A stretch of 64,000 nucleotides of DNA from an uncultured Myxococcales bacterium (GTDB lineage Bacteria; Myxococcota_A; UBA9042): NCBI GenBank assembly GCA_903842345.1, contig CAIMLR010000020.1, positions 82,391 through 146,390 on the forward strand, written 5' to 3'. A program made the position numbers and the translations under genes. The notes below the pieces were generated by a model, which had not been told where the DNA came from, ran no database searches, and was given only the letters and a program-made list of their open reading frames with translations. This document shows positions 35,695-42,959 of the stretch, one piece after another. Within the stretch, counting starts at the first letter, position 1; each line of letters opens with the position of its first letter.

Positions 35695-36720
35695 ATGACG
35701 ACAAGCGGCGCGCTCGATCACCCACGGCTGGCGGCGGCAGTTGCGATGCGCGATCGCGTGCTGGCGGAGGTCGGCAAGGTCTACATTGGCGGCGAGGACG
35801 TGCCGCTGCTCATTCTGGCGGCGATGCTGGCGCGGGGCCACGTGCTGCTGGAAGGCGTGCCGGGCTTGGCCAAGACGACGCTCGCCAAGGCGATGGCGCA
35901 GGCGACGGGCTGCGCGTTCCGGCGCATTCAGTTCACGCCGGACTTGCTGCCGGCGGACATCACGGGCACGTACATCTTCAACCAGAAGATCCACGAGTTT
36001 GAACTGCGCCGCGGGCCGTTGTTCGCGCAGATCGTGCTGGCCGATGAGATCAACCGCGCGCCGGCCAAGACGCAATCGGCGCTGCTGGAGGCGATGCAGG
36101 AACGCCAGGTGACGATCGAGGGCGCGACGCAGCCGCTGCCGGAGCCGTTCCTCGTGCTGGCGACCCAGAACCCGGTGGAGCAGGAGGGTGTGTACCTGCT
36201 GCCGGAAGCGCAGATCGACCGCTTTCTGGTGCGCATCCAGCTGGAGTATCCGAGCGCGGCGGACGAGGCGCGGATGCTGCAGACGTACGACAAGCCGGTG
36301 CCGGCGGTGGAGTCGGCGGTCAGCGTCGACGAGCTGCTGGGTTTTGCCGCGTCGGTGGATGCGGTGCACGTGGAAGAAAAGCTGATGCAGTACATCGTGC
36401 GGCTCGTGCAGGCGACGCGCACGCATCCGCGCGTGGCGTTGGGCGCGTCGCCGCGGGCGTCCCTGGCGCTGATGCGGCAGTCCAAAGCGTGGGCGTTGCT
36501 GCAGGGCCGCGACTACGTGACGCCGGACGACGTGCGCAAGATGCTGCGGCCGGTGCTGGAACACCGCGTCATGGTGACGACGGACGCGGCGATCGAGGGC
36601 GTGACGTCGGCGGCGGTCGTGAAAGACGTTGCGGTGCGCACGCGCTTGAGCGATGCCCAGCCGGGCGTGGCGCCGCCGCGGCCGGACGTGGTCATCGTCG
36701 ACCCGGAAGCGCAGGCCTGA
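35695..36720 (+). CDS. MoxR-family AAA+ ATPase
   Basis: A 341-residue chaperone-type AAA+ ATPase. Walker A is GVPGLAKTT, Walker B is VLADEINRAPAKTQ, sensor 1 lies in LATQNPVEQEG and the second region includes GASPRASLAL. MoxR proteins act with DUF58 and von Willebrand-like partners in maturing metal-enzyme complexes or envelope assemblies; the substrate is not evident here. It starts 60 bases after DUF4350 and ends 3 bases before the DUF58 gene. Confidence 0.92.
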   Translation: MTTSGALDHPRLAAAVAMRDRVLAEVGKVYIGGEDVPLLILAAMLARGHVLLEGVPGLAKTTLAKAMAQATGCAFRRIQFTPDLLPADITGTYIFNQKIHEFELRRGPLFAQIVLADEINRAPAKTQSALLEAMQERQVTIEGATQPLPEPFLVLATQNPVEQEGVYLLPEAQIDRFLVRIQLEYPSAADEARMLQTYDKPVPAVESAVSVDELLGFAASVDAVHVEEKLMQYIVRLVQATRTHPRVALGASPRASLALMRQSKAWALLQGRDYVTPDDVRKMLRPVLEHRVMVTTDAAIEGVTSAAVVKDVAVRTRLSDAQPGVAPPRPDVVIVDPEAQA

Positions 36721-36723
36721 CGG

Positions 36724-38373
36724 ATGCTGGAAGCGCGCGGGCGAATGCTGCTGACGGTGGCGCTGGGCTTGGTTGGCGCGGGCCTTTTGCTGGCCGTGCC
36801 GGGCGCGGTGCTGGCGGGTGTGCTGCTGCTGGTCCTGATGCTGCTGGAAGTCCTGCGGATTCGCCGTGCGCTCGCGCCGATGCAGGCGCCGTGCGGCGTG
36901 ATGGCGACGCTGGCGGTTGATCGCGAGCAGGACGACGGCGAGATCCAGCGCGGGGTGACGCACCGCGTGGACGCGTTGATTCGGCTGCGCCTGCAGTTGC
37001 ACGTGCCGGCGGAGTTTGACGGCCTGCGCATCGACTTGCAGAAATGGTGGACCAGTGCCGGTCTGGAGCTGAGCGATGACAGCCGCCGCTCGCTGTACCT
37101 GCGCCATTCCGGCACGCGGGTGGCGCTGGTCGTGCTGCCCAAGCTCGCCGCGGTGCACCGGATCCTCGGCGTGCAGGCGCGGCTGACCGACGCGATGGGC
37201 CTCCTGTCCGCGGACATTTTTCTGCCTTGCCCGTGCGAATTGGCGGTTCTGCCCCGGTCGCTGCCGTTGGACCTGCGGCGGCTGGCGGAAACGCGGCGGA
37301 TGTCGCCGCGGCCGACCGGGTCGGAGAAGCCGGATCGCGTCCCCGGCGTGGGCGACGATCTGCGCGAGCTGCGCGAACACGTGCCGGGCGATCCGTTCAA
37401 GCACATCGCCTGGAAAGCATCCGCGGCGCGCGGCCGACTGATGAGCCGCAGTTTTGAGCGGGAGCGGACGCGGGCGCTCTACGCGGTGCTCGACGCCGGC
37501 GCGACGATGCGCGACGGTCGGCCGGGCCACGGCGCGCTGGATCAGGCGATGGACCTCGTGCACTCGCTGGCGGAGGCGTGCGCGCGCAGTCACGATCCAT
37601 TTGGCATGGCGCTTGTCGACGGGCGCGTTGTCGATCGGCGGCCGGTGCTGGAGGGGCTGGCGGCGCTGCGCGATGCCGACCGGGCGCTGCTGGATCTGCG
37701 CCGCACCGTCGCGGAAGACTTGACGCCGATGCTCGATGACGAGCTTGTGGCGACGGTCGCGGACTACCTGACGGCGGTGGAGCGGCTGGCGTTGCCCGCA
37801 CTGGATGGCACGCCCGAGGCGGTGCTCCGCCGGCGCCAGCGCGTGGTGATGGCGGCGATGGCGCGCCTGCCGGAACGCGAGCGTTCGCCACTGCTGAGGG
37901 GGCCGGAGCCGGCCACGCGTCAGGACATCGCGATCCTCCGGCGGTATTGCCGGGCGATGGAGTTGGCGTTGCCGTATCGGCCGCGGCTGTCGGCGCAGGA
38001 GCGCGTCGCCGGGCTTGTGGACGGGCTGCGGGCGGCGGCGACGGCGCGCAAAGGTCCATTCGCGATTGTGCTCATCTCCGATTTTCGCGCCCTGTCCCAC
38101 GCGTGCGAGCCGCTGTGGAAGGCGTGCGCGGCCGTGCGCGTGCAGGGCCATCGCGTGCTGGCCGTGACCCTGCGCGAATCCGACGACCGCGCGGTGCTGG
38201 ATGGCCTGACCGATCCCGAAGATATCGACGCGGCGCGCGGATTGCTGCGGTCCGATGCGGCGGCGCGGCAGCAGGCGCTCGATGAATTGGCTGACGGGTT
38301 TCGCAACGCAGGCGCGACGTTCCTCGCCGATCCGGATCCGCAGACGCTGGTGACGCTCTGGCGGCACGCGTAA
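36724..38373 (+). CDS. DUF58-domain protein
   Basis: A 549-residue protein with two N-terminal transmembrane helices (about residues 7-45) and the DUF58 core GDDLRELREHVPGDPFKHIAWK followed by RSFERERTRALYAVLDAG, where the Asp starts a von Willebrand A-like fold. It is longer than usual because of an insertion with a Cys-Pro-Cys and a helical stretch (about residues 340-400). It is the standard partner of the adjacent MoxR ATPase. The operon probably ends here, with an inverted repeat about 25 bases downstream. Confidence 0.88.
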   Translation: MLEARGRMLLTVALGLVGAGLLLAVPGAVLAGVLLLVLMLLEVLRIRRALAPMQAPCGVMATLAVDREQDDGEIQRGVTHRVDALIRLRLQLHVPAEFDGLRIDLQKWWTSAGLELSDDSRRSLYLRHSGTRVALVVLPKLAAVHRILGVQARLTDAMGLLSADIFLPCPCELAVLPRSLPLDLRRLAETRRMSPRPTGSEKPDRVPGVGDDLRELREHVPGDPFKHIAWKASAARGRLMSRSFERERTRALYAVLDAGATMRDGRPGHGALDQAMDLVHSLAEACARSHDPFGMALVDGRVVDRRPVLEGLAALRDADRALLDLRRTVAEDLTPMLDDELVATVADYLTAVERLALPALDGTPEAVLRRRQRVVMAAMARLPERERSPLLRGPEPATRQDIAILRRYCRAMELALPYRPRLSAQERVAGLVDGLRAAATARKGPFAIVLISDFRALSHACEPLWKACAAVRVQGHRVLAVTLRESDDRAVLDGLTDPEDIDAARGLLRSDAAARQQALDELADGFRNAGATFLADPDPQTLVTLWRHA

Positions 38374-38396
38374 AGATCTGGGCGGCGGCGAGCTGC

Positions 38397-38450
38397 CGGC
38401 CGCGGGCTTTGGGTTCAGTCAGTCACACCGCGCCCCGCGGGCCGTTCCTT
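38397..38450 (+). terminator. Possible terminator after the MoxR operon
   Basis: CGGCCGCGGGC at 38397-38407 pairs, with one bulge, with GCCCCGCGGGCCG at 38432-38444, followed by TTCCTT. The T tract is short, so the assignment is tentative. Confidence 0.4.
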
Positions 38451-38524
38451 GACATTGCGCGCGCGCCCGCCATGCTAAGATGGCCGCACTTCTGCGGTTT
38501 TGCCACCCCGCCCGCAGGAGCTTC

Positions 38525-39127
38525 ATGAATCGCATTTTCGCCACCTTCGTCTTTTGTGTCGCCGCCTTCTCCACGACCGCCTGTGGCACGACCACAAGCA
38601 GCGGCGGCGGCGGCTCACTCACCACCGACACCCAGGCTGGCACGGACACTGGCGTGACCGCCGACATCGCCGGTCTGGGCGCTGACACCGCCGGCACGGA
38701 CGCCGCAACCGCCGACGCCGCGAAAGACACGGCGATGCCCATGGACACGATGATGGACACGGGCGCGATGGACACCGGCATGATGGACAGCGGCCCGATC
38801 GACACCGGCGCCTCCACCGACACCGCCGCCGCGGGCGCGTGCACCAACGCCGCGGACAAGACCATCCTCGATTCCGGCAAAGTCCAGGACGCCACGACGA
38901 CCTGCGCGATGCAGAGCATGGGCGACGCCACCAAGGCCGCTGCGTGCGTCAAGACGCAGACCGGTCTGAGCGACGGCTGCTCGACGTGCTTCGCCGGCAT
39001 CCTCTCCTGCACCTTCAAGAACTGCCTGTCGAGCTGCATGGGCGGCAAAACCCCGGCGTGCGACCAGTGCATGATCGACAAGGGCTGCAACGCTGATTTC
39101 GGCGTCTGCGCCGGCGTCTCCCCGTAA
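38525..39127 (+). CDS. Small cysteine-rich lipoprotein
   Basis: A 200-residue lipoprotein (lipobox TTAC, Cys19) with about 85 residues of Thr/Asp/Ala spacer containing MDT(M/G)MD repeats, then a compact C-terminal domain of about 80 residues with ten or so cysteines (for example CSTCFAG, CTFKNC, CDQCMIDKGC). The domain is not the CTDC repeat of its larger neighbours. No function is known. A TTGACA at 38449 and TAAGAT at 38476 lie upstream, but the 21-bp spacing is too long for a confident promoter. Confidence 0.75.
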   Translation: MNRIFATFVFCVAAFSTTACGTTTSSGGGGSLTTDTQAGTDTGVTADIAGLGADTAGTDAATADAAKDTAMPMDTMMDTGAMDTGMMDSGPIDTGASTDTAAAGACTNAADKTILDSGKVQDATTTCAMQSMGDATKAAACVKTQTGLSDGCSTCFAGILSCTFKNCLSSCMGGKTPACDQCMIDKGCNADFGVCAGVSP

Positions 39128-39135
39128 CGGTCAGA

Positions 39136-40302
39136 CTACGCTGGCTTCTCGACCTGCCCATCGGGTCGTTTGGCAAAGCGCTGCGGCTCGGCGCCGTGGA
39201 CCGGATCGTCGCGGTTCCACGGCCAGCCGCCAAAGCGCGTGCGCTGGTAATCCTGATAAGTCTGCTGAATTTCCTGCATCGTGTTCATCACGAACGGGCC
39301 GTGCTGCGCCACCGGCTCGCCGATCGGCCGCCCTTGCAACATCAACAGCTGGGCGCCTTGCGCGCTTGCCTGCAGGACCGCGGGCACGTCCGCGCGCATC
39401 GTGATCGCCTGATTCGCGGGGATCTGGCGTTCGCCGATCTGCAGCGTGTCGCCCTCAAAGAAGTACAGCATCCGGTTGCTGCCCTTCGCGGCCGCCGGCA
39501 CCGTCCACTGGGCATGCGGCGCGAGCTTGAGCGTCCAGATCGCCACGTCCGTATCCGCACGCGCGGCCCACGAGGACGGCGGCGGTGAGGGCGGCGTCTG
39601 CTGCTGTAGGCGGCCGGCAACCATCACGATTTCCGTCGTCCGGCCCTGGGCATCGCGCTCCGTCGCGTGCGGAATCGTGTCCGCCCACAGCATCTTGAAG
39701 TAGGGCTTGGCCATCTTGTCCTGCCGCGGCAGGTTCAGCCAAATCTGGAAGAGTTCGACCGGATTGGGCCCTTGACGGTCCAGGAGCGGGAACATCTCCG
39801 CGTGCTGGATGCCGGCGCCCGCGGTCAGCCACTGCACGTCGCCATGGCCATAGCGCGCGGCGGCGCCGAGGGAATCCGAGTGGTCAATCAGGCCGCGGCG
39901 CACGACGGTGACCGTCTCAAACCCGCGGTGTGGATGGGACGGAAAGCCGGGCACCACGCGACCGTGGTACATGCGCCAGCCATCCTTGCCGGCGAAATCC
40001 TGGCCCATCTGCCGACCGTCCAGCGGCGCATCCGGGCCAAACTTCTCATTGGCCGCGGGGTAGGCGTCGTCGTGGTGCACACAAAAGAGGAACGGATCGG
40101 GCGTCTGCCATGGAAACCGCAGCGGCTCGAACTTTGCGACGGCGTCAACGGCGGGCGGTGGCGTGGGCACGATGGATTCCTTCGGTGAAGTAGACGTTTG
40201 CGCGGCGGCAGGGGGCGTCGGCCCGGTGCAGCCTGCGGTCGCGGCAGCCACGCCGACGGTGGCAAGGCTCTTGAGGGCGTCGCGACGGGAAACGTGGGCC
40301 AT
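39136..40302 (-). CDS. Pirin family protein with Tat/lipoprotein-type signal
   Basis: A 388-residue bicupin of the pirin family. The metal ligands are intact in HPHRGFETV and in the WLTAGAGIQHAEM segment after GHGDVQ. The N-terminus reads SRRDALKSLATVGVAA with a following AGC, a twin-arginine signal joined to a lipobox, so it should be exported folded, and possibly lipidated. Pirins are normally cytosolic or nuclear and many act as quercetinases; an exported one is unusual. A Pro-rich linker follows the signal. It converges on the small cysteine-rich lipoprotein. Confidence 0.85.
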   Translation of the reverse strand: MAHVSRRDALKSLATVGVAAATAGCTGPTPPAAAQTSTSPKESIVPTPPPAVDAVAKFEPLRFPWQTPDPFLFCVHHDDAYPAANEKFGPDAPLDGRQMGQDFAGKDGWRMYHGRVVPGFPSHPHRGFETVTVVRRGLIDHSDSLGAAARYGHGDVQWLTAGAGIQHAEMFPLLDRQGPNPVELFQIWLNLPRQDKMAKPYFKMLWADTIPHATERDAQGRTTEIVMVAGRLQQQTPPSPPPSSWAARADTDVAIWTLKLAPHAQWTVPAAAKGSNRMLYFFEGDTLQIGERQIPANQAITMRADVPAVLQASAQGAQLLMLQGRPIGEPVAQHGPFVMNTMQEIQQTYQDYQRTRFGGWPWNRDDPVHGAEPQRFAKRPDGQVEKPA

Positions 40303-40421
40303 GGCTTGGGCTCCATTGGGCGCGAGAGCGCGACGTGAGTGTCAGGGCTGGCGCGACGTGGGTCAACGGCAGGGCCGGGGAACCGCGGTGTCAGGTCCGT
40401 TCAACAAGCGCCGAAACGCCG

Positions 40422-40613
40422 TTATTCCGCGGAGACCGTGTACAGGAACAGGCCGACGCCCGCTGCCACGAGCCCGCCACCGATGCCGGCGAACGCGAGG
40501 AAGGAGAGCGCTTTCAGCGCGTACAGGCTGCCGGCCTCGACGAGCAGGCCAAGGCTGATCAGGCTGCCTGCCCAGCGGAGTCGCCGCGTGAGTTGTGCTT
40601 CTGGCTGGGTCAT
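40422..40613 (-). CDS. Small two-helix membrane protein following the tetraheme cytochrome
   Basis: A 63-residue protein starting MTQPEAQL, with two predicted membrane helices (about residues 17-35 and 40-60). Its ATG overlaps the TGA of the cytochrome gene (ATGA), so it is translationally coupled and may be an assembly or docking partner of the cytochrome. No known family was recognised. Confidence 0.65.
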   Translation of the reverse strand: MTQPEAQLTRRLRWAGSLISLGLLVEAGSLYALKALSFLAFAGIGGGLVAAGVGLFLYTVSAE

Positions 40614-41224
40614 TTCTTGGGCTCCTCCCACAGCTTGGCGCCGGCCTGGTGGTCGATGTCATGAACCGGGCTGTGGCATTCCAGGCATGACGTCTTGTTG
40701 CTCGTCAGTTCGCCGCGGATGTCCTGGTGGTCGGACTGCGCTTCAAAAGACCGCGCGCCATCGTGGCAATGCAGGCATTCGCGGTTCTGGAACGGCTCGT
40801 ACAGCTTGATCTTGGCGGGCGCGTGGCCCAGGTAGTTGATGTAGATGTGCTTCAAGCCCTTCAGCTTGGCCTTGTAGTCGCCGAACATCGTGTAGGTTGT
40901 GTGGCACGTGAAGCACGCGTGCTCGCGATCGACGCGGCCATTTTGGAAATGCGCAGCGGCGAGGTGGTCCTGATCGGCCAAGTGCAGGCTGGTCCCGTAT
41001 TTTTCCATGATGTGGCAGGAAAGGCAGAATTCAGTGGTCTTGGAGTGTTCTACGTGCACCGCGAGGCCGCTGACGGACGCCAGCACCGGCAGGAGAAAGA
41101 ACGCGACGAACGCGAGGATTTTGCCGCCGCGGGCGTGAAAGGAGCCCGGACGCCACGCGATCGCGACGATCAGCGCAACAATCGCGAGCACAAAGCCCGT
41201 AAACGCTTGCTCTACCGTTGGCAT
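40610..41224 (-). CDS. NapC/NirT-type tetraheme cytochrome c
   Basis: A 204-residue membrane-anchored cytochrome with two N-terminal hydrophobic helices and four heme-binding motifs, CLSCH, CFTCH, CLHCH and CLECH. This matches the NapC/NrfH/NirT group, which takes electrons from quinol and passes them to a periplasmic reductase. The terminal reductase is not encoded next door, and a small coupled membrane protein follows. It depends on cytochrome c maturation, part of which is encoded near 6-10 kb. Confidence 0.88.
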   Translation of the reverse strand: MPTVEQAFTGFVLAIVALIVAIAWRPGSFHARGGKILAFVAFFLLPVLASVSGLAVHVEHSKTTEFCLSCHIMEKYGTSLHLADQDHLAAAHFQNGRVDREHACFTCHTTYTMFGDYKAKLKGLKHIYINYLGHAPAKIKLYEPFQNRECLHCHDGARSFEAQSDHQDIRGELTSNKTSCLECHSPVHDIDHQAGAKLWEEPKK

Positions 41225-41394
41225 GCACCAACCTCACTGGTTTTGAATGACCCCGCGGTCGCGCATCCGTCACCCGAATGACGTGCGCGAAACCGGCGAA
41301 AGCGTACGAGCGTTCGTTCGTGCGGTCGTTGCCAAACTCCGCAACTGCTTGGACCGCATCGGTTTAGCCTGTCGCGGCGATTGTACAGCTGCTT
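41225..41394. other. Intergenic region without a convincing gene
   Basis: Between the cytochrome gene and the candidate RNA. Short open frames here on both strands have no family features and unfavourable composition. It should contain the cytochrome promoter. Confidence 0.4.
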
Positions 41395-41571
41395 CGGCGA
41401 TTCTTTGCGCATCCGACGGCGCTTGGGTGCATCCAACGTTGCGGAAGCGGCGGCAACGCCCCGAACCGAGCCGCCCTTCCGCCTTGTCCGCGTGCAATCC
41501 AAGCCGATGGCCGCGCGACTTCTCCTGAACCGACCTCGCTCCCCACCCGCGAGGTCGGTTCAGGCATTTTT
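41395..41571 (+). ncRNA. Candidate structured small RNA ending in a strong terminator
   Basis: No protein gene on the plus strand explains the strong terminator at 41525-41571. Upstream of it are nested complementary segments: GCTTGG plus TGCA (41421-41431) can pair with TGCA plus CCAAGC (41493-41504), enclosing a hairpin formed by CGTTGC (41437-41442) and GCAACG (41453-41458). The arrangement resembles an RNA of about 150-180 nt. It does not match 6S, SRP, RNase P or tmRNA consensus sequences that I know. The 5-prime end is a guess. Confidence 0.3.
41525..41571 (+). terminator. Strong rho-independent terminator
   Basis: A perfect 14-bp stem pairs 41525-41538 (CTGAACCGACCTCG) with 41550-41563 and is followed by GCATTTTT. 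The T tract makes it a plus-strand terminator; the hairpin may also help end the minus-strand DUF2177 transcript that enters from the right. Confidence 0.8.
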
Positions 41572-41578
41572 GCCCGCC

Positions 41579-41983
41579 TCACGCGCGCTTGTGCAGCCGC
41601 ACGACAAACGCCGAGACCGCCGCGCACAGCGCAGTTCCCCACAGCATGTCCACGGCGCACAGCAGCGGCGGCCACTTGGCCAGCGTCGCGAGGTTCGTCA
41701 GGTCGTACGTCGCGTAGGTCACGAGCCCGAACAGGCCGCCCGTGAAACCCGCGAGCCGCGGCGATTGGTGGCGCACGCCGGGCACGATCACGAACGCGAG
41801 CAGGCCAAGAATGAAGAGCAAATAGAACAGCGCCGCCGCGGGCCAATTCGGTTGCGGCGCCATCAAGAAGCCGATCTGCTCGGCGTAGAACGTCTTCGCC
41901 ACGACGCCAATCCACAGCGCGTCGAGCACAAGCAAGGTCGCAAAGGCCTGCGCGTAAAGCTTGCCAAAGGTTGCTGCGGTCAT
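41579..41983 (-). CDS. DUF2177 family membrane protein
   Basis: A 134-residue protein with four membrane helices and the DUF2177 pattern: LDALWIGVVAKTFYAEQIG in helix 1, FGLVTYATYDLTNLATL in the third helix and WGTALCA near the end. The family has no established function. The start ATG at 41983 gives the canonical short N-terminus; the longer open frame upstream is shadow sequence of the MgtC-like gene region. The plus-strand hairpin terminator lies directly beyond its stop. Confidence 0.85.
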   Translation of the reverse strand: MTAATFGKLYAQAFATLLVLDALWIGVVAKTFYAEQIGFLMAPQPNWPAAALFYLLFILGLLAFVIVPGVRHQSPRLAGFTGGLFGLVTYATYDLTNLATLAKWPPLLCAVDMLWGTALCAAVSAFVVRLHKRA

Positions 41984-42140
41984 AGGTCGTGCCTCCGTCC
42001 CGGTGGGTGCTGGCTCCTTAGCGCAGTGGCGCGCGATTGTCGATACTGCCCCGCGCGAGGGCAATTGACTGCGGCGGTCGCCGCGCGCACGCTGTCGGGG
42101 TCGCCACATTCGACCGTGGTGTTCCCGCGAGAGTCCTGCC

Positions 42141-42788
42141 ATGAGCGCGAGCCTTGCCGCCATCTCAAGCGATTCGCTGTGCCTCGTCGTCGCGCTGTTG
42201 GTCGGCGCGCTGATCGGCGCTGAACGCGAGTACCGCAGCAAATCCGCCGGATTTCGCACGCTCATCCTCATCTGCGTCGGCTCGGCGTTGTTCACGTTGC
42301 TCTCCCGCCGGTTGGGCACGGATGCGTCGCACGACCGCATCGCGTCCAACATCATCACCGGCATCGGCTTCATCGGCGCGGGCGCGATCTTCAAGGACGG
42401 CGCCAACATCGCCGGTCTCACGACCGCCACGTCGATCTGGGTCACTTCCGCGCTCGGCATGGCCGCGGGCGCCGGCGAGTTCGCGCTCGCCTTCGTCGGC
42501 GTCGTGCTCGTGCTCGTCGTGCTCGCGTTGTTTGAGAAGCTGCAGCTTGTCATTGACCGCATGAACCACATGCGCCCGTGCCGCATCCAGTTTCGCGCGA
42601 GCAACGCGACCGTCAGCGCCATCGACGAGGCCATCCGCGCGTGCGGCTTGCACCGCGGCTATCGCCGTTTCACCCGCGACAATGACCGCTTCTCCGTGTC
42701 GTACCAACTTTCTGGCAACGCGGACGCGCACCGCCGGTTCAGCGACTACCTGCTGGCCAACGACCAGGTCGACGGCTTTGAGTACTGA
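42141..42788 (+). CDS. MgtC/SapB family membrane protein
   Basis: A 215-residue protein with about four N-terminal helices, containing GALIGAEREYRSKSAGFRT and GIGFIGAGAIFKDG with GLTTATSIWVTSALGMAAG, the MgtC signature, and a C-terminal ACT-like soluble domain (about residues 145-215). MgtC proteins modulate membrane ATPases and magnesium homeostasis. No Mg2+ transporter adjoins it. No regulatory leader was recognised upstream. Confidence 0.88.
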   Translation: MSASLAAISSDSLCLVVALLVGALIGAEREYRSKSAGFRTLILICVGSALFTLLSRRLGTDASHDRIASNIITGIGFIGAGAIFKDGANIAGLTTATSIWVTSALGMAAGAGEFALAFVGVVLVLVVLALFEKLQLVIDRMNHMRPCRIQFRASNATVSAIDEAIRACGLHRGYRRFTRDNDRFSVSYQLSGNADAHRRFSDYLLANDQVDGFEY

Positions 42789-42959
42789 GGCGTTCTCCAG
42801 TCCGTACGCACTGCGTCGGGCTGGCCGTGATGTGCAAAAATCGCCGACTGCGGATACACTTCTTTACGCTGGCGCGGCCTGAAACCGCTACAGTTTGGCG
42901 GGCGTGCCCCTCGCGGCCGATCGCCTTCCCGCTCCCGTTTTCCCTGTCCGGAGGTCCTG

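Noticed and set aside
34753..38367. A 1204-codon open frame on the minus strand across the MoxR and DUF58 genes.
   Set aside because: It is Arg/Gln/His-rich and repetitive with no domain, antisense to genes with full family motifs. GC-rich codon use keeps such antisense frames open.
38449..38481. TTGACA and TAAGAT upstream of the small cysteine-rich lipoprotein as a promoter.
   Set aside because: The spacing of 21 bp is outside the usual range, so it was not listed as a promoter.
41247..41528. Plus-strand 93-codon frame in the gap before DUF2177.
   Set aside because: It runs into the terminator stem, lacks a ribosome-binding site and has shadow-like composition.
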